From assembly GCF_026870155.1 (NCBI RefSeq), contig NZ_CP113975.1, positions 3,472,001 through 3,536,000 of the forward strand: 64,000 nucleotides of DNA, in the 5' to 3' direction. The position numbers and the translations under genes were made by a program. The notes below the pieces were generated by a model. That model made no database searches, was not told where the DNA came from, and saw only the letters and a program-made list of their open reading frames with translations. This document shows positions 53,499 through 61,996 of this stretch, one piece after another. Within the stretch, counting starts at the first letter, position 1; the number at the start of each line of letters is the position of its first letter. The stretch is from Flavobacterium marginilacus. GTDB lineage: Bacteria; Bacteroidota; Bacteroidia; Flavobacteriales; Flavobacteriaceae.

Positions 53499-55127
53499 TT
53501 AAGACAACAAAGGCAAGTAACATTTGAATGCTCCGTCATCAATTACAGTACGAAAAGTATCTACCTGATAATACTCATAATTGTTTCTCAGATAATCCAA
53601 ACCAATATGATGACTGCTTTGATCTTTATTTTTTCTTGGTGCATAATTATTACTCACAATAATTTCAGTCTCGTGAATTACTATACTTATATACAACGGT
53701 TTCTGCTTGGTAATTTCATTATGTTTTATTGCATTCTCAACCAATGTTTCCAGAGATAAAAAAGGAATTTTTTTTAGCAGAATTTTAGCTTCACATTCGC
53801 AGGATATAGAAACGTTCAAACTATTGCTAAACCTAATTTCCTGCAAGAAAATATATTGCTTTAAAAAATCTAACTCCTTTTTAACTGTAACCAAATGCTG
53901 CTCTCTCTCTTCTAAAAGATAGCGATATACATCGGCTAATTTTAAAACAAACTGCTGGGATACTTCTGGTTTCGATCCAATTAAAACATGTAAAGAGTTT
54001 AAACTATTGAATAAAAAATGAGGATTCATCTTTTTCTTCAATTGACTCAGCTGTAAAACGGCATTTTCACGCTGGAATTTTTCATTAACCCGCATTAAAT
54101 CTTCCTTTTCATTTACTATTATCAGATTCTCGGCAAATTCTTTTTTTAATTGAGTTCTAGAAACAGCTAACAAAAGCATAAATGCACAAAAAGCAAAAAC
54201 AGTCATCCATGAAAAATACTTTTTAATGGAAACAACAGACTCTCTAAGATAAATATCTACAGGAAAACTTACAATAACAACCAAAGAGTTTCTTCCTATT
54301 TTTACAGCATCATAATACCGTAATACTTCTATACCTAAAAAAGCTGAAATCGCTTTTTCTTTGAGTATATTTTTATCATGGGGTTGATAATAACTATTTA
54401 TATTTTCCGAATTTTTAAGCACTTTTGTTATAGAAAAAGTTTTAAAAAAATCAGGCAGCGGATTACCAATATATCTAGTATCGGGATGCAGAACACATAT
54501 CCCCTTTGCATTTGTAACCACTGTATAACCACCCTCGCCTTTATACACTTCTGAGTAATATTTCCAAAAATGCAATAAATCGATATCATAACCAATAATT
54601 ACTATAGTACCATTGGCTAATTTTTTAGCAACTATCTTTCTATTAAAAACGCCTCCTTCACTTTTAACAACACTGTCTAAAAAAACTTCCTTAGTGTTTT
54701 TTTTTAAAGTATTTATCCAACTGATAATTTCATGCCTATAGACAGTATTATTTTTTTTAGAAAAACAAATATCCTTGTTCATTTTTTTATCCAAGAAACA
54801 AACAAAACTATTAGACACATTGGGGTTACTTACAGATAAATCACTATTAAACAATAATTTAGACTTCAATTTTGGTATCAAAACAGCTGATGAACTGTTA
54901 ATCATTTTTTCAGAATCTTCTAAAAATTGATTCAGTTGATTAAATTCAAAAGCAATAATATTCTCTTTGGATTTTAAATTGTCTTGTACTATATGTTCAA
55001 TTAAATTCTCAGTAACTGTGGTGATTTTAGGAGTTATTAGTGAACTCCCTGCAAAGAATAAGACAATAATAAAGATACTCAAATATAAGTATCTCTGATG
55101 TTTTTTTGCTCGAATTAGAAATTTCAT
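53499..55127 (-). CDS. LytS/YehU-like sensor histidine kinase with extracytoplasmic domain
   Basis: The protein has 542 aa from the ATG at 55127 (MKFLIRAKKHQRYLYL); a TTG two codons upstream is possible. The first membrane helix is at about 15-32, a Cache-like extracytoplasmic domain at about 35-290 (EGGYTVVTNAKGICVLHPDTRYIGNPLPDF), and the second helix at about 305-325. The His_kinase core has LKKKMNPHFLFNSLNSLHVL, where His near residue 369 is the phosphorylation site, and the N-box ETLVENAIKHNEI. It follows the LytTR regulator gene with an 18-bp gap and precedes SusC by about 290 bp. Confidence 0.92.
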   Translation of the reverse strand: MKFLIRAKKHQRYLYLSIFIIVLFFAGSSLITPKITTVTENLIEHIVQDNLKSKENIIAFEFNQLNQFLEDSEKMINSSSAVLIPKLKSKLLFNSDLSVSNPNVSNSFVCFLDKKMNKDICFSKKNNTVYRHEIISWINTLKKNTKEVFLDSVVKSEGGVFNRKIVAKKLANGTIVIIGYDIDLLHFWKYYSEVYKGEGGYTVVTNAKGICVLHPDTRYIGNPLPDFFKTFSITKVLKNSENINSYYQPHDKNILKEKAISAFLGIEVLRYYDAVKIGRNSLVVIVSFPVDIYLRESVVSIKKYFSWMTVFAFCAFMLLLAVSRTQLKKEFAENLIIVNEKEDLMRVNEKFQRENAVLQLSQLKKKMNPHFLFNSLNSLHVLIGSKPEVSQQFVLKLADVYRYLLEEREQHLVTVKKELDFLKQYIFLQEIRFSNSLNVSISCECEAKILLKKIPFLSLETLVENAIKHNEITKQKPLYISIVIHETEIIVSNNYAPRKNKDQSSHHIGLDYLRNNYEYYQVDTFRTVIDDGAFKCYLPLLS

Positions 55128-55145
55128 TTGCAATAACAGCTGCTA

Positions 55146-55916
55146 TTAATTATTGAGCCAATTTTTAAAATCCTTGGTGCTTTTTGAACTAACCAAAATC
55201 AACTCCGAAAAATTAGGCACTGGCTGTAATTCTAGCTTCAACCTATTTTGACTGTACTTAAATATCTGTTTTATAGCATGATGACTTACAATAAACTTTC
55301 TATTAATTTTAAAAAAATCTTTACTGGACAATTTAAACTCTATGTTAGAAATAGTGTCTTCGTACAAAAAGCTATCGCCGGTATTCGTAAATAAAAAAAG
55401 ATACTTATCCTGAGCCATAAAATAAGCAATCTCATTGCTATTTATTGAAATCAATTGCTCGCCTCTGGAAACCAAAAAACGTTCTTGAATATTTGTGTTT
55501 TTTTCATTAGACTTTAATTGCTGCAAAAAACTCTCAATCTTATTAAATTCAACAGGAGCAGAAACATTAATGCTAAAATATTTTTCTATGGCGCTATTAA
55601 GTTTATCCTCATCATAGGGTTTTAACAAATAGTCGATTGCAAAAAACTGAAAAGATTGTATGGCATACTTATCAAAAGCAGTAGTAAAAACAATAGGAAT
55701 CTTTATATCTAAAGTTTCGAAAATCTCAAAACTTTCTCCATCACCAAGATGTATATCACTAAAAATCAAATCACAGCTATTGTCCTTAAACCATTCTAAA
55801 GCTTCAGATACACTTTCCAGACGTTTTATAACTACAACATTCCGACTGCTTTTCAATAATAATTTCTCTAAAGACTCAGCCGCCAAATCCTCATCCTCAA
55901 TAATAACAATGTTCAT
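55146..55916 (-). CDS. LytTR-family response regulator
   Basis: The protein has 256 aa. The receiver domain is at 1-120, with IIEDEDLAAESLEKLL and phospho-acceptor Asp54 in DLIFSDIHLGDG. The LytTR DNA-binding domain is at about 150-250 (RFLVSRGEQLISINSNEIAYFMAQDKYLFLFTNTG; FFKINRKFIVSHHAIKQI). It is the first gene of the pair with the LytS-like kinase. Its position upstream of SusC/SusD suggests it controls that transporter, an inference from gene order. Confidence 0.92.
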   Translation of the reverse strand: MNIVIIEDEDLAAESLEKLLLKSSRNVVVIKRLESVSEALEWFKDNSCDLIFSDIHLGDGESFEIFETLDIKIPIVFTTAFDKYAIQSFQFFAIDYLLKPYDEDKLNSAIEKYFSINVSAPVEFNKIESFLQQLKSNEKNTNIQERFLVSRGEQLISINSNEIAYFMAQDKYLFLFTNTGDSFLYEDTISNIEFKLSSKDFFKINRKFIVSHHAIKQIFKYSQNRLKLELQPVPNFSELILVSSKSTKDFKNWLNN

Positions 55917-56152
55917 CCTAAAAAAATTAAATCAACCAAAGATTAATATCCTCTGACTCTCTAATGGAAGAGAAAAAAATCACATTGCAAAGGTACATCC
56001 TTAATTTCGGTTTTACAAGGATGCCCGTATATGACTGTCAAGTAGAGCAATTGATAACCGTTCATAATAGAAAAATTTGATGGAAACTTTCTCAAGACAG
56101 AATAAATCCTTAATTTTGGAAACTTAAATTAATTTAGAAAATACGAAAAGAA

Positions 56153-57541
56153 ATGAAATACGATATTATAGTTTTAGGAAGTGGCCCTGGAGGATATGTT
56201 ACAGCAATTAGAGCCTCTCAATTAGGATTTAAAGTAGCTGTAGTTGAAAAAGAAAACCTTGGCGGTATCTGTTTAAATTGGGGTTGTATTCCAACAAAAG
56301 CGTTACTAAAATCAGCTCAGGTTTTTGATTATTTGAAACATGCTTCAGATTACGGACTAACTGTAAATGAATTTGATAAAGATTTTTCGGCTGTTGTACA
56401 ACGTAGCCGTAGTGTTGCAGAAGGAATGAGCAAAGGAGTTCAATTCCTGATGAAAAAAAATAAAATTGACGTTATTGATGGTTTTGGAAAATTGAAACCA
56501 GGTAAAAAATTGGACGTTACTGATAAAGACGGAAAAGTTACTGAATACAGTGCGGACCACATTATTATCGCTACTGGAGCTCGTTCTCGTGAGCTGCCAA
56601 ACTTGCCACAAGATGGTGTAAAAGTAATTGGATACCGTCAGGCAATGACTTTACCAACACAGCCAAAATCTATGATTGTAGTAGGTTCTGGAGCAATTGG
56701 AGTTGAATTTGCACATTTCTACAACTCTATGGGAACTGATGTAACTATCGTAGAATTTATGCCAAACGTAGTTCCTGTTGAAGACGAAGATATCTCTAAA
56801 CAATTTGAGCGTTCTTTGAAAAAAGCGGGTATCAAAATCATGACAAACTCTTCAGTAGAGCGTATTGACACTTCTGGAGCCGGAGTTAAAGCTTTCGTTA
56901 AAACTGCAAAAGGAGAAGAAGTTCTTGAAGCTGATATTTTATTGTCTGCTGTTGGAATCAAAACTAACATCGAAAACATCGGATTGGAAGAAGTAGGTAT
57001 TGCTGTTGACAGAGACAAAATCTTGGTAAACGCTTACAACGCAACTAATATTCCTGGTTACTATGCAATTGGTGACGTAACTCCTGGACAAGCATTGGCT
57101 CACGTAGCTTCTGCTGAAGGTATTAACTGCGTTGAAAAAATTGCAGGTTTGCACGTTGAACCAATCGACTACGGAAACGTTCCTGGATGTACGTATGCTA
57201 CACCTGAAATCGCGTCTGTAGGTTTGACCGAAAAACAAGCCAAAGAAAAAGGATACGAATTGAAAATTGGTAAATTCCCGTTCTCAGCTTCAGGAAAAGC
57301 AAAAGCTGCTGGAACTCCAGACGGTTTTGTAAAAGTAATTTTTGATGCTAAATACGGAGAATGGTTAGGATGCCACATGATTGGAGCCGGAGTTACCGAT
57401 ATGATTGCTGAAGCAGTTGTAGCTCGTAAACTGGAAACTACAGGACATGAAATCCTTAAAGCGATCCACCCTCACCCAACAATGAGTGAAGCAGTAATGG
57501 AAGCTGTTGCTGATGCTTATGGTGAAGTGATTCACTTGTAA
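56153..57541 (+). CDS. lpdA: Dihydrolipoyl dehydrogenase (E3)
   Basis: This 462-aa FAD flavoprotein reoxidises lipoyl groups of the 2-oxoacid dehydrogenase complexes and glycine cleavage system. It has VLGSGPGGYVTAIRA (7-21), the redox disulfide Cys40/Cys45 in GGICLNWGCIPTKALL, NAD-binding VVGSGAIGVEFAHFYNSMG, FAD motif YAIGDVTPG, and the C-terminal catalytic His-Glu in HPHPTMSEAVMEA. The ATG follows an A-rich spacer. It is a single gene here, not beside E1/E2 genes. A terminator follows. Confidence 0.96.
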   Translation: MKYDIIVLGSGPGGYVTAIRASQLGFKVAVVEKENLGGICLNWGCIPTKALLKSAQVFDYLKHASDYGLTVNEFDKDFSAVVQRSRSVAEGMSKGVQFLMKKNKIDVIDGFGKLKPGKKLDVTDKDGKVTEYSADHIIIATGARSRELPNLPQDGVKVIGYRQAMTLPTQPKSMIVVGSGAIGVEFAHFYNSMGTDVTIVEFMPNVVPVEDEDISKQFERSLKKAGIKIMTNSSVERIDTSGAGVKAFVKTAKGEEVLEADILLSAVGIKTNIENIGLEEVGIAVDRDKILVNAYNATNIPGYYAIGDVTPGQALAHVASAEGINCVEKIAGLHVEPIDYGNVPGCTYATPEIASVGLTEKQAKEKGYELKIGKFPFSASGKAKAAGTPDGFVKVIFDAKYGEWLGCHMIGAGVTDMIAEAVVARKLETTGHEILKAIHPHPTMSEAVMEAVADAYGEVIHL

Positions 57542-57562
57542 TAGTTTTAGAAACATATTCAC

Positions 57563-57600
57563 AAAACCCCGATTTGAAATTATTCAAATCGGGGTTTTCT
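57563..57600. terminator. Bidirectional terminator after lpdA and the ATPase operon
   Basis: The stem aaaaccccgatttgaa / ttcaaatcggggtttt has A on the left and T on the right. The minus-strand ATPase gene stops at 57606, so both convergent units end here. Confidence 0.9.
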
Positions 57601-57605
57601 TTTAT

Positions 57606-59246
57606 TTATTCTTGAAGATTTACTTTTATTCTATAAGTTTTCAATAAATTCAAAAACCTCTCTTCTTTAAAATACTTTTTATAAAGTTCATCTTCATTAA
57701 CAATTCTATCAAAAGTTTCAGAATTCATTCCAAAAATAAAAGATAATTGAAGATTTTTATAAAATTCATTTTCATTACCCAATTCAGCATATATTTCAGC
57801 TAAAGTGCACGAAGCATAAAAATTCTTAGGACTTAACTCCAAACATTTATAAACATATTCAAAAGCCTTTTCATAGTTTTTCAATAATCTATATGTATTT
57901 CCAACACTATTATATCCGTTATCGTAATCAGGAAAATACTCAACTACTTTTAATTGATAATTTAAAGCTATTCCGTATTCTAACTTGTTACAATGAATAT
58001 TACCCAAAAATGATAGTGTCTCGGAATTTCTTTCATCTCCTTTTAAAATATTTTCAAGTATAATTTTCGCCTCATCAGTCTGATTTAATTCATCAAGACA
58101 ATAAGCAATATGATATTTATAGCCCCAATCTTTATCATCAATTTCAGATGCCTTTCTTGCATAGAAAAGTGCCTCTTCATAATTCTTCAAATCAATAAAA
58201 GCAAGACCAAGCAAATCAATTGCTTCATGAGAATTTGAATTCAACTCAATTGCTTTTTTAAGTTTATTAATTTTTACAGCATTATCTACTATATTTCTAG
58301 CTTCTTCAATTAATAATTCTGATTCTCTTAAATCATTAAACCTACACAATTCTTCATCTGTTAAATCATCCTTTGTTAACTCTTCAAATAAAGTCAAATA
58401 ATCTTCTTCGATTGGTACAACTTGATTTGAAGTAGTTTTCTCTGAAATATTATTAATCTTAAATCTTTCTTCCTCTTCTAAATCCCTGTCTGAATGAATA
58501 ACAAATACTTTATCTATTAATTTTTCACCTTTATTTATTTGAAGCAAAGCTTTTCGACTTATTCTGATTTCTTTATGCTTTTCATCAGGATTTGGATAAT
58601 ATGGAATTCTTGTTAAAACAAAATAAATTTTAGGCAATCTACCTAACAAATTGTTTTCATTATTCATCAAACTTTTAATTATTCTAGCAGTACCAGAAAT
58701 ATTTTCATCATTATTAGCTGCCAAAGTAACTACACTATCAGCTAACAAAGTCATAGCTATACCTGAAATATCAGTAATTCCTGTTCTTGAATCTATCAGA
58801 ATAAAATCTGGATTTAAATCAATTTTTATTAATTCTTTAAGATGCAATAATAAGTTAACACCATTATTTTCTTCAGAATAAAATAAATCTTTCCAATTAA
58901 TCGAAGATAAATTTTTCCAATACTCGTTACTATAAATATCCCCTGCAGGTATCAATTTTATAGAACCATTCAGAGTTCCTAAATAATTCACATCAGTCAC
59001 ATATTCATTGATAGATTTTGGGACATAGTCTTTATTCTGAAAATCAGAAATATACTCTACAATTCCTTTATTTATTTCTGATCGATTGATGTGCTTATTG
59101 AATTTAAGATGCAAACCTGGAGCTTCTAAATCAAAATCAATAATACATACTTTTTTCCCTAAATCAGCTAATCGCATTGCAATGTTTGACAGTGTTAGCG
59201 ATCTTCCAACTCCGCCTTTATATGAATAAAAAGTTATTGTTTTCAT
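57606..59246 (-). CDS. KGGVGR-variant MinD/ParA-like ATPase with TPR repeats
   Basis: The protein has 546 aa. The N-terminal half (about 1-270) is a SIMIBI-class ATPase: MKTITFYSYKGGVGRSLTLSN, where the P-loop Lys of KGGVGK(S/T) is replaced by Arg15 while the signature Lys10 stays, then VCIIDFDLEAPGLH and DFILIDSRTGITDISG (switch II). The C-terminal half (about 300-540) is a run of TPRs (e.g. ALFYARKASEIDDKDW, ALNYQLKVVEYFPDYDNGYN, AFEYVYKCLELSPKNF). KGGVGR-type ATPases recur in predicted bacterial conflict systems. It is the third gene of a tight operon (3-bp gap) with an XRE regulator and a nucleotidyltransferase-like protein. Confidence 0.9.
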   Translation of the reverse strand: MKTITFYSYKGGVGRSLTLSNIAMRLADLGKKVCIIDFDLEAPGLHLKFNKHINRSEINKGIVEYISDFQNKDYVPKSINEYVTDVNYLGTLNGSIKLIPAGDIYSNEYWKNLSSINWKDLFYSEENNGVNLLLHLKELIKIDLNPDFILIDSRTGITDISGIAMTLLADSVVTLAANNDENISGTARIIKSLMNNENNLLGRLPKIYFVLTRIPYYPNPDEKHKEIRISRKALLQINKGEKLIDKVFVIHSDRDLEEEERFKINNISEKTTSNQVVPIEEDYLTLFEELTKDDLTDEELCRFNDLRESELLIEEARNIVDNAVKINKLKKAIELNSNSHEAIDLLGLAFIDLKNYEEALFYARKASEIDDKDWGYKYHIAYCLDELNQTDEAKIILENILKGDERNSETLSFLGNIHCNKLEYGIALNYQLKVVEYFPDYDNGYNSVGNTYRLLKNYEKAFEYVYKCLELSPKNFYASCTLAEIYAELGNENEFYKNLQLSFIFGMNSETFDRIVNEDELYKKYFKEERFLNLLKTYRIKVNLQE

Positions 59247-59249
59247 TTC

Positions 59250-59777
59250 TTACCTACACATTGATACAGTTGTGCCTCTGCTTCTTATTCTATTTCGAAT
59301 TTCTATGGTATTAACTCCTTGAGGCGCTAAAAAGTCTGATGTTGTAAAACGTCTTTTTTTATTAAAATTAAATGTTGCATCAAAATCTACATCAAGAACT
59401 GCCACAATTTCTTGTAAACGCTTTAAGCTAATATTGGAATAATTTTCAGATTCATACTTCTGAACTTGTTGTTCACTTGTTTTCAGTAATTCTGCAAATT
59501 GCTTTTGATTATAACCTTTAGCAATTCTACTTTCTATAATACCACAACTTAAATCTTCAAAACCTCTGGAAACATTTGTAATTTCTCCTTTTTTTAATCC
59601 TTCATACATTTCTATTTCTTCCTCAAAAACATCAATTTGACTTTGAATAGAATCAATTTGAAGTTTTAATAATAATGGATTCTTAGAACTACTAGATTCA
59701 GAAATCACTCTTATTGCATCTTGAAATTTTTTCAAATTGTTTTTTGTGACACCGTATTGTTTTTCGTTTTTTATCAT
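59250..59777 (-). CDS. XRE-family regulator with N-terminal coiled coil
   Basis: The protein has 175 aa. Residues about 25-65 are a likely coiled coil (LLLKLQIDSIQSQIDVFEEEIEMYE). The XRE helix-turn-helix is at about 75-135: IIESRIAKGYNQKQFAELLKTSEQQVQKYESENYSNISLKRLQEIVAVLDVDF, as in HigA-type antitoxins. The C-terminal 35 residues are basic (FNKKRRFTTSDF; RNRIRSRGTTVSMCR). It lies 3 bp from both the gene before and the gene after. Autoregulation at the palindrome at 60228-60247 is inferred. Confidence 0.9.
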   Translation of the reverse strand: MIKNEKQYGVTKNNLKKFQDAIRVISESSSSKNPLLLKLQIDSIQSQIDVFEEEIEMYEGLKKGEITNVSRGFEDLSCGIIESRIAKGYNQKQFAELLKTSEQQVQKYESENYSNISLKRLQEIVAVLDVDFDATFNFNKKRRFTTSDFLAPQGVNTIEIRNRIRSRGTTVSMCR

Positions 59778-59780
59778 AAC

Positions 59781-60215
59781 TCAAATTTTTAGTCCAATTA
59801 TACCTTTTGGATTACCATCCCTATCTTGCTGGAAAAATTCTATAAATGTTATATCTGGAGGAGCTGCAATAAAATCCATTACAAAAAACTCACATCCAAA
59901 TTTATCCTTCTGAGCTTTCCTTTTAAAATTGAAATCAAAAAGTACAGGTTCAATAGCAAGTAGAATATCCAAATCTACTTTTCCTAATTCCCAACAAACA
60001 TCAATGTCTCCAGGATTTTCTTTTGAAGTTGAAAAACTACCATCTAAATATATAGTTACACAACCAGCACTTTTTAAACTTATAATTGCCTGTTCAAGAC
60101 CAAAAACTAATTCAATTCTTTTGTCAGAAAAGCACAGTTTTTCTTTAATTTCTTCCATAGTAGCCCAATGGATACCTGAAGGCAAAACTCCGTTAGATTG
60201 AAAATTTGGTATCAA
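59781..60215 (-). CDS. DUF6932-type nucleotidyltransferase-like protein
   Basis: The protein has 144 aa. The N-terminus IPNFQSNGVLPSGIHWATMEEI fits the DUF6932 family, which supports the TTG start at 60215 (no ATG fits). A minimal nucleotidyltransferase motif is visible: YLDGSFSTSKENPGDIDVCW, with Gly59-Ser60 nine residues before Asp70-Ile-Asp72, and a possible third acidic residue at Asp114 (FVMDFIAAP). This is the Pol-beta/MNT-type signature (hG[GS]x9-13Dh[DE]h). It could adenylylate a partner or RNA, as toxin or antitoxin NTases do. It is the first gene of the operon. Confidence 0.82.
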   Translation of the reverse strand: MIPNFQSNGVLPSGIHWATMEEIKEKLCFSDKRIELVFGLEQAIISLKSAGCVTIYLDGSFSTSKENPGDIDVCWELGKVDLDILLAIEPVLFDFNFKRKAQKDKFGCEFFVMDFIAAPPDITFIEFFQQDRDGNPKGIIGLKI

Positions 60216-60227
60216 ACAATTAATTAG

Positions 60228-60247
60228 TTGTGTTTATATAAACACAA
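60228..60247. promoter_or_regulatory. Candidate operator: perfect 20-bp palindrome upstream of the NTase/XRE/ATPase operon
   Basis: The sequence ttgtgtttatataaacacaa is perfectly symmetric and lies 12 bp upstream of the first start codon. Further half-sites tgtgttt at 60257-60263 and aacaca at 60292-60297 follow. The spacing and AT-rich symmetry suit an XRE dimer. Overlap with the likely promoter suggests repression. Confidence 0.6.
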
Positions 60248-60373
60248 ATATAATAATGTGTTTCAAATAAATAACTCAAAATTTTCGATTTAACACATAT
60301 TTAATTCAAATAGATTATAAGGCATGGTCAAATAATCGAATGATTTCAATCGTTAATAATCCACAATTACGTT

Positions 60374-60403
60374 TTGTAAATCCTTAAATATGGAGTATAT
60401 TTA
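60374..60403 (+). promoter_or_regulatory. Predicted promoter of cysM
   Basis: TTG at 60374-60376 and TATATTTA at 60396-60403 are 19 bp apart, within the flavobacterial consensus spacing, 24 bp before the ATG. Confidence 0.6.
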
Positions 60404-60427
60404 CTAGCATCTAAAAAAACAGAAAAA

Positions 60428-61342
60428 ATGACACACAATAACATATTAGAAACCATTGGCAATACGCCGCACGTAAAAATCAATAAATTATACGGACCAG
60501 ATGCCAATGTTTGGGTAAAACTTGAAAAAACAAACCCAGGAGCCAGCATCAAGGACAGAATTGCTCTTTCTATGGTAGAAGACGCTGAACAAAAAGGATT
60601 ACTGCAAAAAGGAAGTACCATCATCGAGGCAACTTCAGGAAATACAGGTATCGGACTTGCGATGGTCGCTGCCGTAAAAGGATATAAACTAATTTTGGTA
60701 ATGCCTGACTCGATGTCTGTAGAAAGACGCCGTTTGATGAGTATCTATGGAGCTGAATTTGTGCTTACTCCGCGTGAAAAAGGAATGAAAGGCTCTCTTG
60801 AAAAAGCTGAAGAAATAGCAAGTGGCATTCCAAATTCATGGATCCCTTATCAGTTTGATAACCCCGCAAATATTGAAATCCACAAAAACACCACAGCACA
60901 GGAAATCATAAAAGCTTTTCCTAATGGATTGGATTATCTGATTACTGGTGTTGGAACTGGCGGACATATTACTGGCTGTGCCGAAGCACTGAAATTGCAT
61001 TTTCCAAACCTGAAAGTATTCGCTGTAGAACCAGAATTATCTCCAGTTATAAGCGGCGGAACACATTCACCTCACCCAATTCAAGGTATTGGAGCAGGAT
61101 TTATTCCAACTAACCTGCATACTGAAGCTCTCGACGGAACTATACAAGTAAGCAAAGATGAAGCTTTTGAATTCGCACAAAGAGCAGCTAAAGAGGAAGG
61201 TATTCTTCTAGGAATTTCCTCAGGAGCATCATTGGCTGCTGTTGCTAAAAAACTTAAAGAAATCCCGGCAGGATCCAAAGTACTAACTTTTTGCTACGAC
61301 ACTGGAGAACGTTATTTAAGCATCGAAGGTTTATTTGAATAA
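60428..61342 (+). CDS. cysM: Cysteine synthase (CysK/CysM family)
   Basis: This 304-aa PLP enzyme makes cysteine from O-acetylserine and sulfide. The PLP lysine is Lys42 in [13 protein letters not shown]; others are [13 protein letters not shown] (substrate loop), [16 protein letters not shown] (PLP phosphate loop), [12 protein letters not shown] and [10 protein letters not shown]. Its length and sequence fit cysteine synthase; the CysM label is by resemblance and the A/B type is not certain. A predicted promoter lies upstream and a terminator follows. Confidence 0.9.
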   Translation: MTHNNILETIGNTPHVKINKLYGPDANVWVKLEKTNPGASIKDRIALSMVEDAEQKGLLQKGSTIIEATSGNTGIGLAMVAAVKGYKLILVMPDSMSVERRRLMSIYGAEFVLTPREKGMKGSLEKAEEIASGIPNSWIPYQFDNPANIEIHKNTTAQEIIKAFPNGLDYLITGVGTGGHITGCAEALKLHFPNLKVFAVEPELSPVISGGTHSPHPIQGIGAGFIPTNLHTEALDGTIQVSKDEAFEFAQRAAKEEGILLGISSGASLAAVAKKLKEIPAGSKVLTFCYDTGERYLSIEGLFE

Positions 61343-61362
61343 AAAATTAATACTCAATACAC

Positions 61363-61395
61363 AACCGATTTGTGAAAACAAGTCGGTTTTTTTTT
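61363..61395 (+). terminator. Terminator of cysM
   Basis: The arms aaccgattt and agtcggtt, with one mismatch, enclose gtgaaaaca and are followed by a run of T. Confidence 0.75.
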
Positions 61396-61846
61396 AAAGA
61401 TTATAAGCAAAGTCATTTTTAATTTCCTCCATGACAAAAGAACTCTGCACATTCGAAATCCCTTTGATTACTGATAGTTTATCAATCACAAACTTTTGGT
61501 ATTCATTCATGTCATTAACAGCAACTTTCAGCAAAAAGTCATAATTTCCCGATACATGAAAGCATCCCGAAACTTCAGGAAGGACAAGTACATGCTGTTT
61601 AAAATCATCTATCAGTTCTCTCGAATGCACCGCCAGAGTCACCTGACAGTATACACTGATTGATTTCCCAATTTTATCAGCATCCAGCAAAGCCACATAA
61701 TTCTTGATATACTGTTTCTGTTCCAGTTTTTTGATTCTTTCAAAAGTTGGAGAAACAGATAATCCAACTTTCTCAGCTATTTCTTTTGTATTTTGCTTGG
61801 CATCCTGCTGCAAAAGCATCAATATTTTTTTGTCTATCGCATCCAT
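61394..61846 (-). CDS. Lrp/AsnC-family transcriptional regulator
   Basis: The protein has 150 aa from the ATG at 61846 (MDAIDKKILMLLQQDAKQNTKEIAEKVGLSVSPTFERIKKLEQ, the HTH). A GTG one codon upstream is also in frame. The C-terminal RAM ligand-binding domain (about 65-145) has PEVSGCFHVSGNYDFLLKVAVNDMNEYQKFV. It diverges from the histidine decarboxylase with about 150 bp between the starts, so local regulation of that gene by an amino acid ligand is plausible, an inference from position. Confidence 0.93.
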   Translation of the reverse strand: MDAIDKKILMLLQQDAKQNTKEIAEKVGLSVSPTFERIKKLEQKQYIKNYVALLDADKIGKSISVYCQVTLAVHSRELIDDFKQHVLVLPEVSGCFHVSGNYDFLLKVAVNDMNEYQKFVIDKLSVIKGISNVQSSFVMEEIKNDFAYNL

Positions 61847-61996
61847 CACAGAATAATTATATGGTTTCAGAAAAAAGAAAGATTGAGTTCAATATTAAAA
61901 AACTGAATTACTATTCAAAATTAGAATTATATTTTGAATTACAGAACAAATACAGAATATTAAGTCTTTAAAACTACATTTACAGAAAAAAATATC

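Noticed and set aside
53418..53759. Plus-strand 113-aa frame after the SusC start region
   Set aside because: Most of it overlaps the well-supported LytS-like kinase on the other strand, and its translation has no family character or convincing start.
60367..60624. Minus-strand frame overlapping the start of cysM
   Set aside because: It is a shadow of cysM on the other strand with no independent support.
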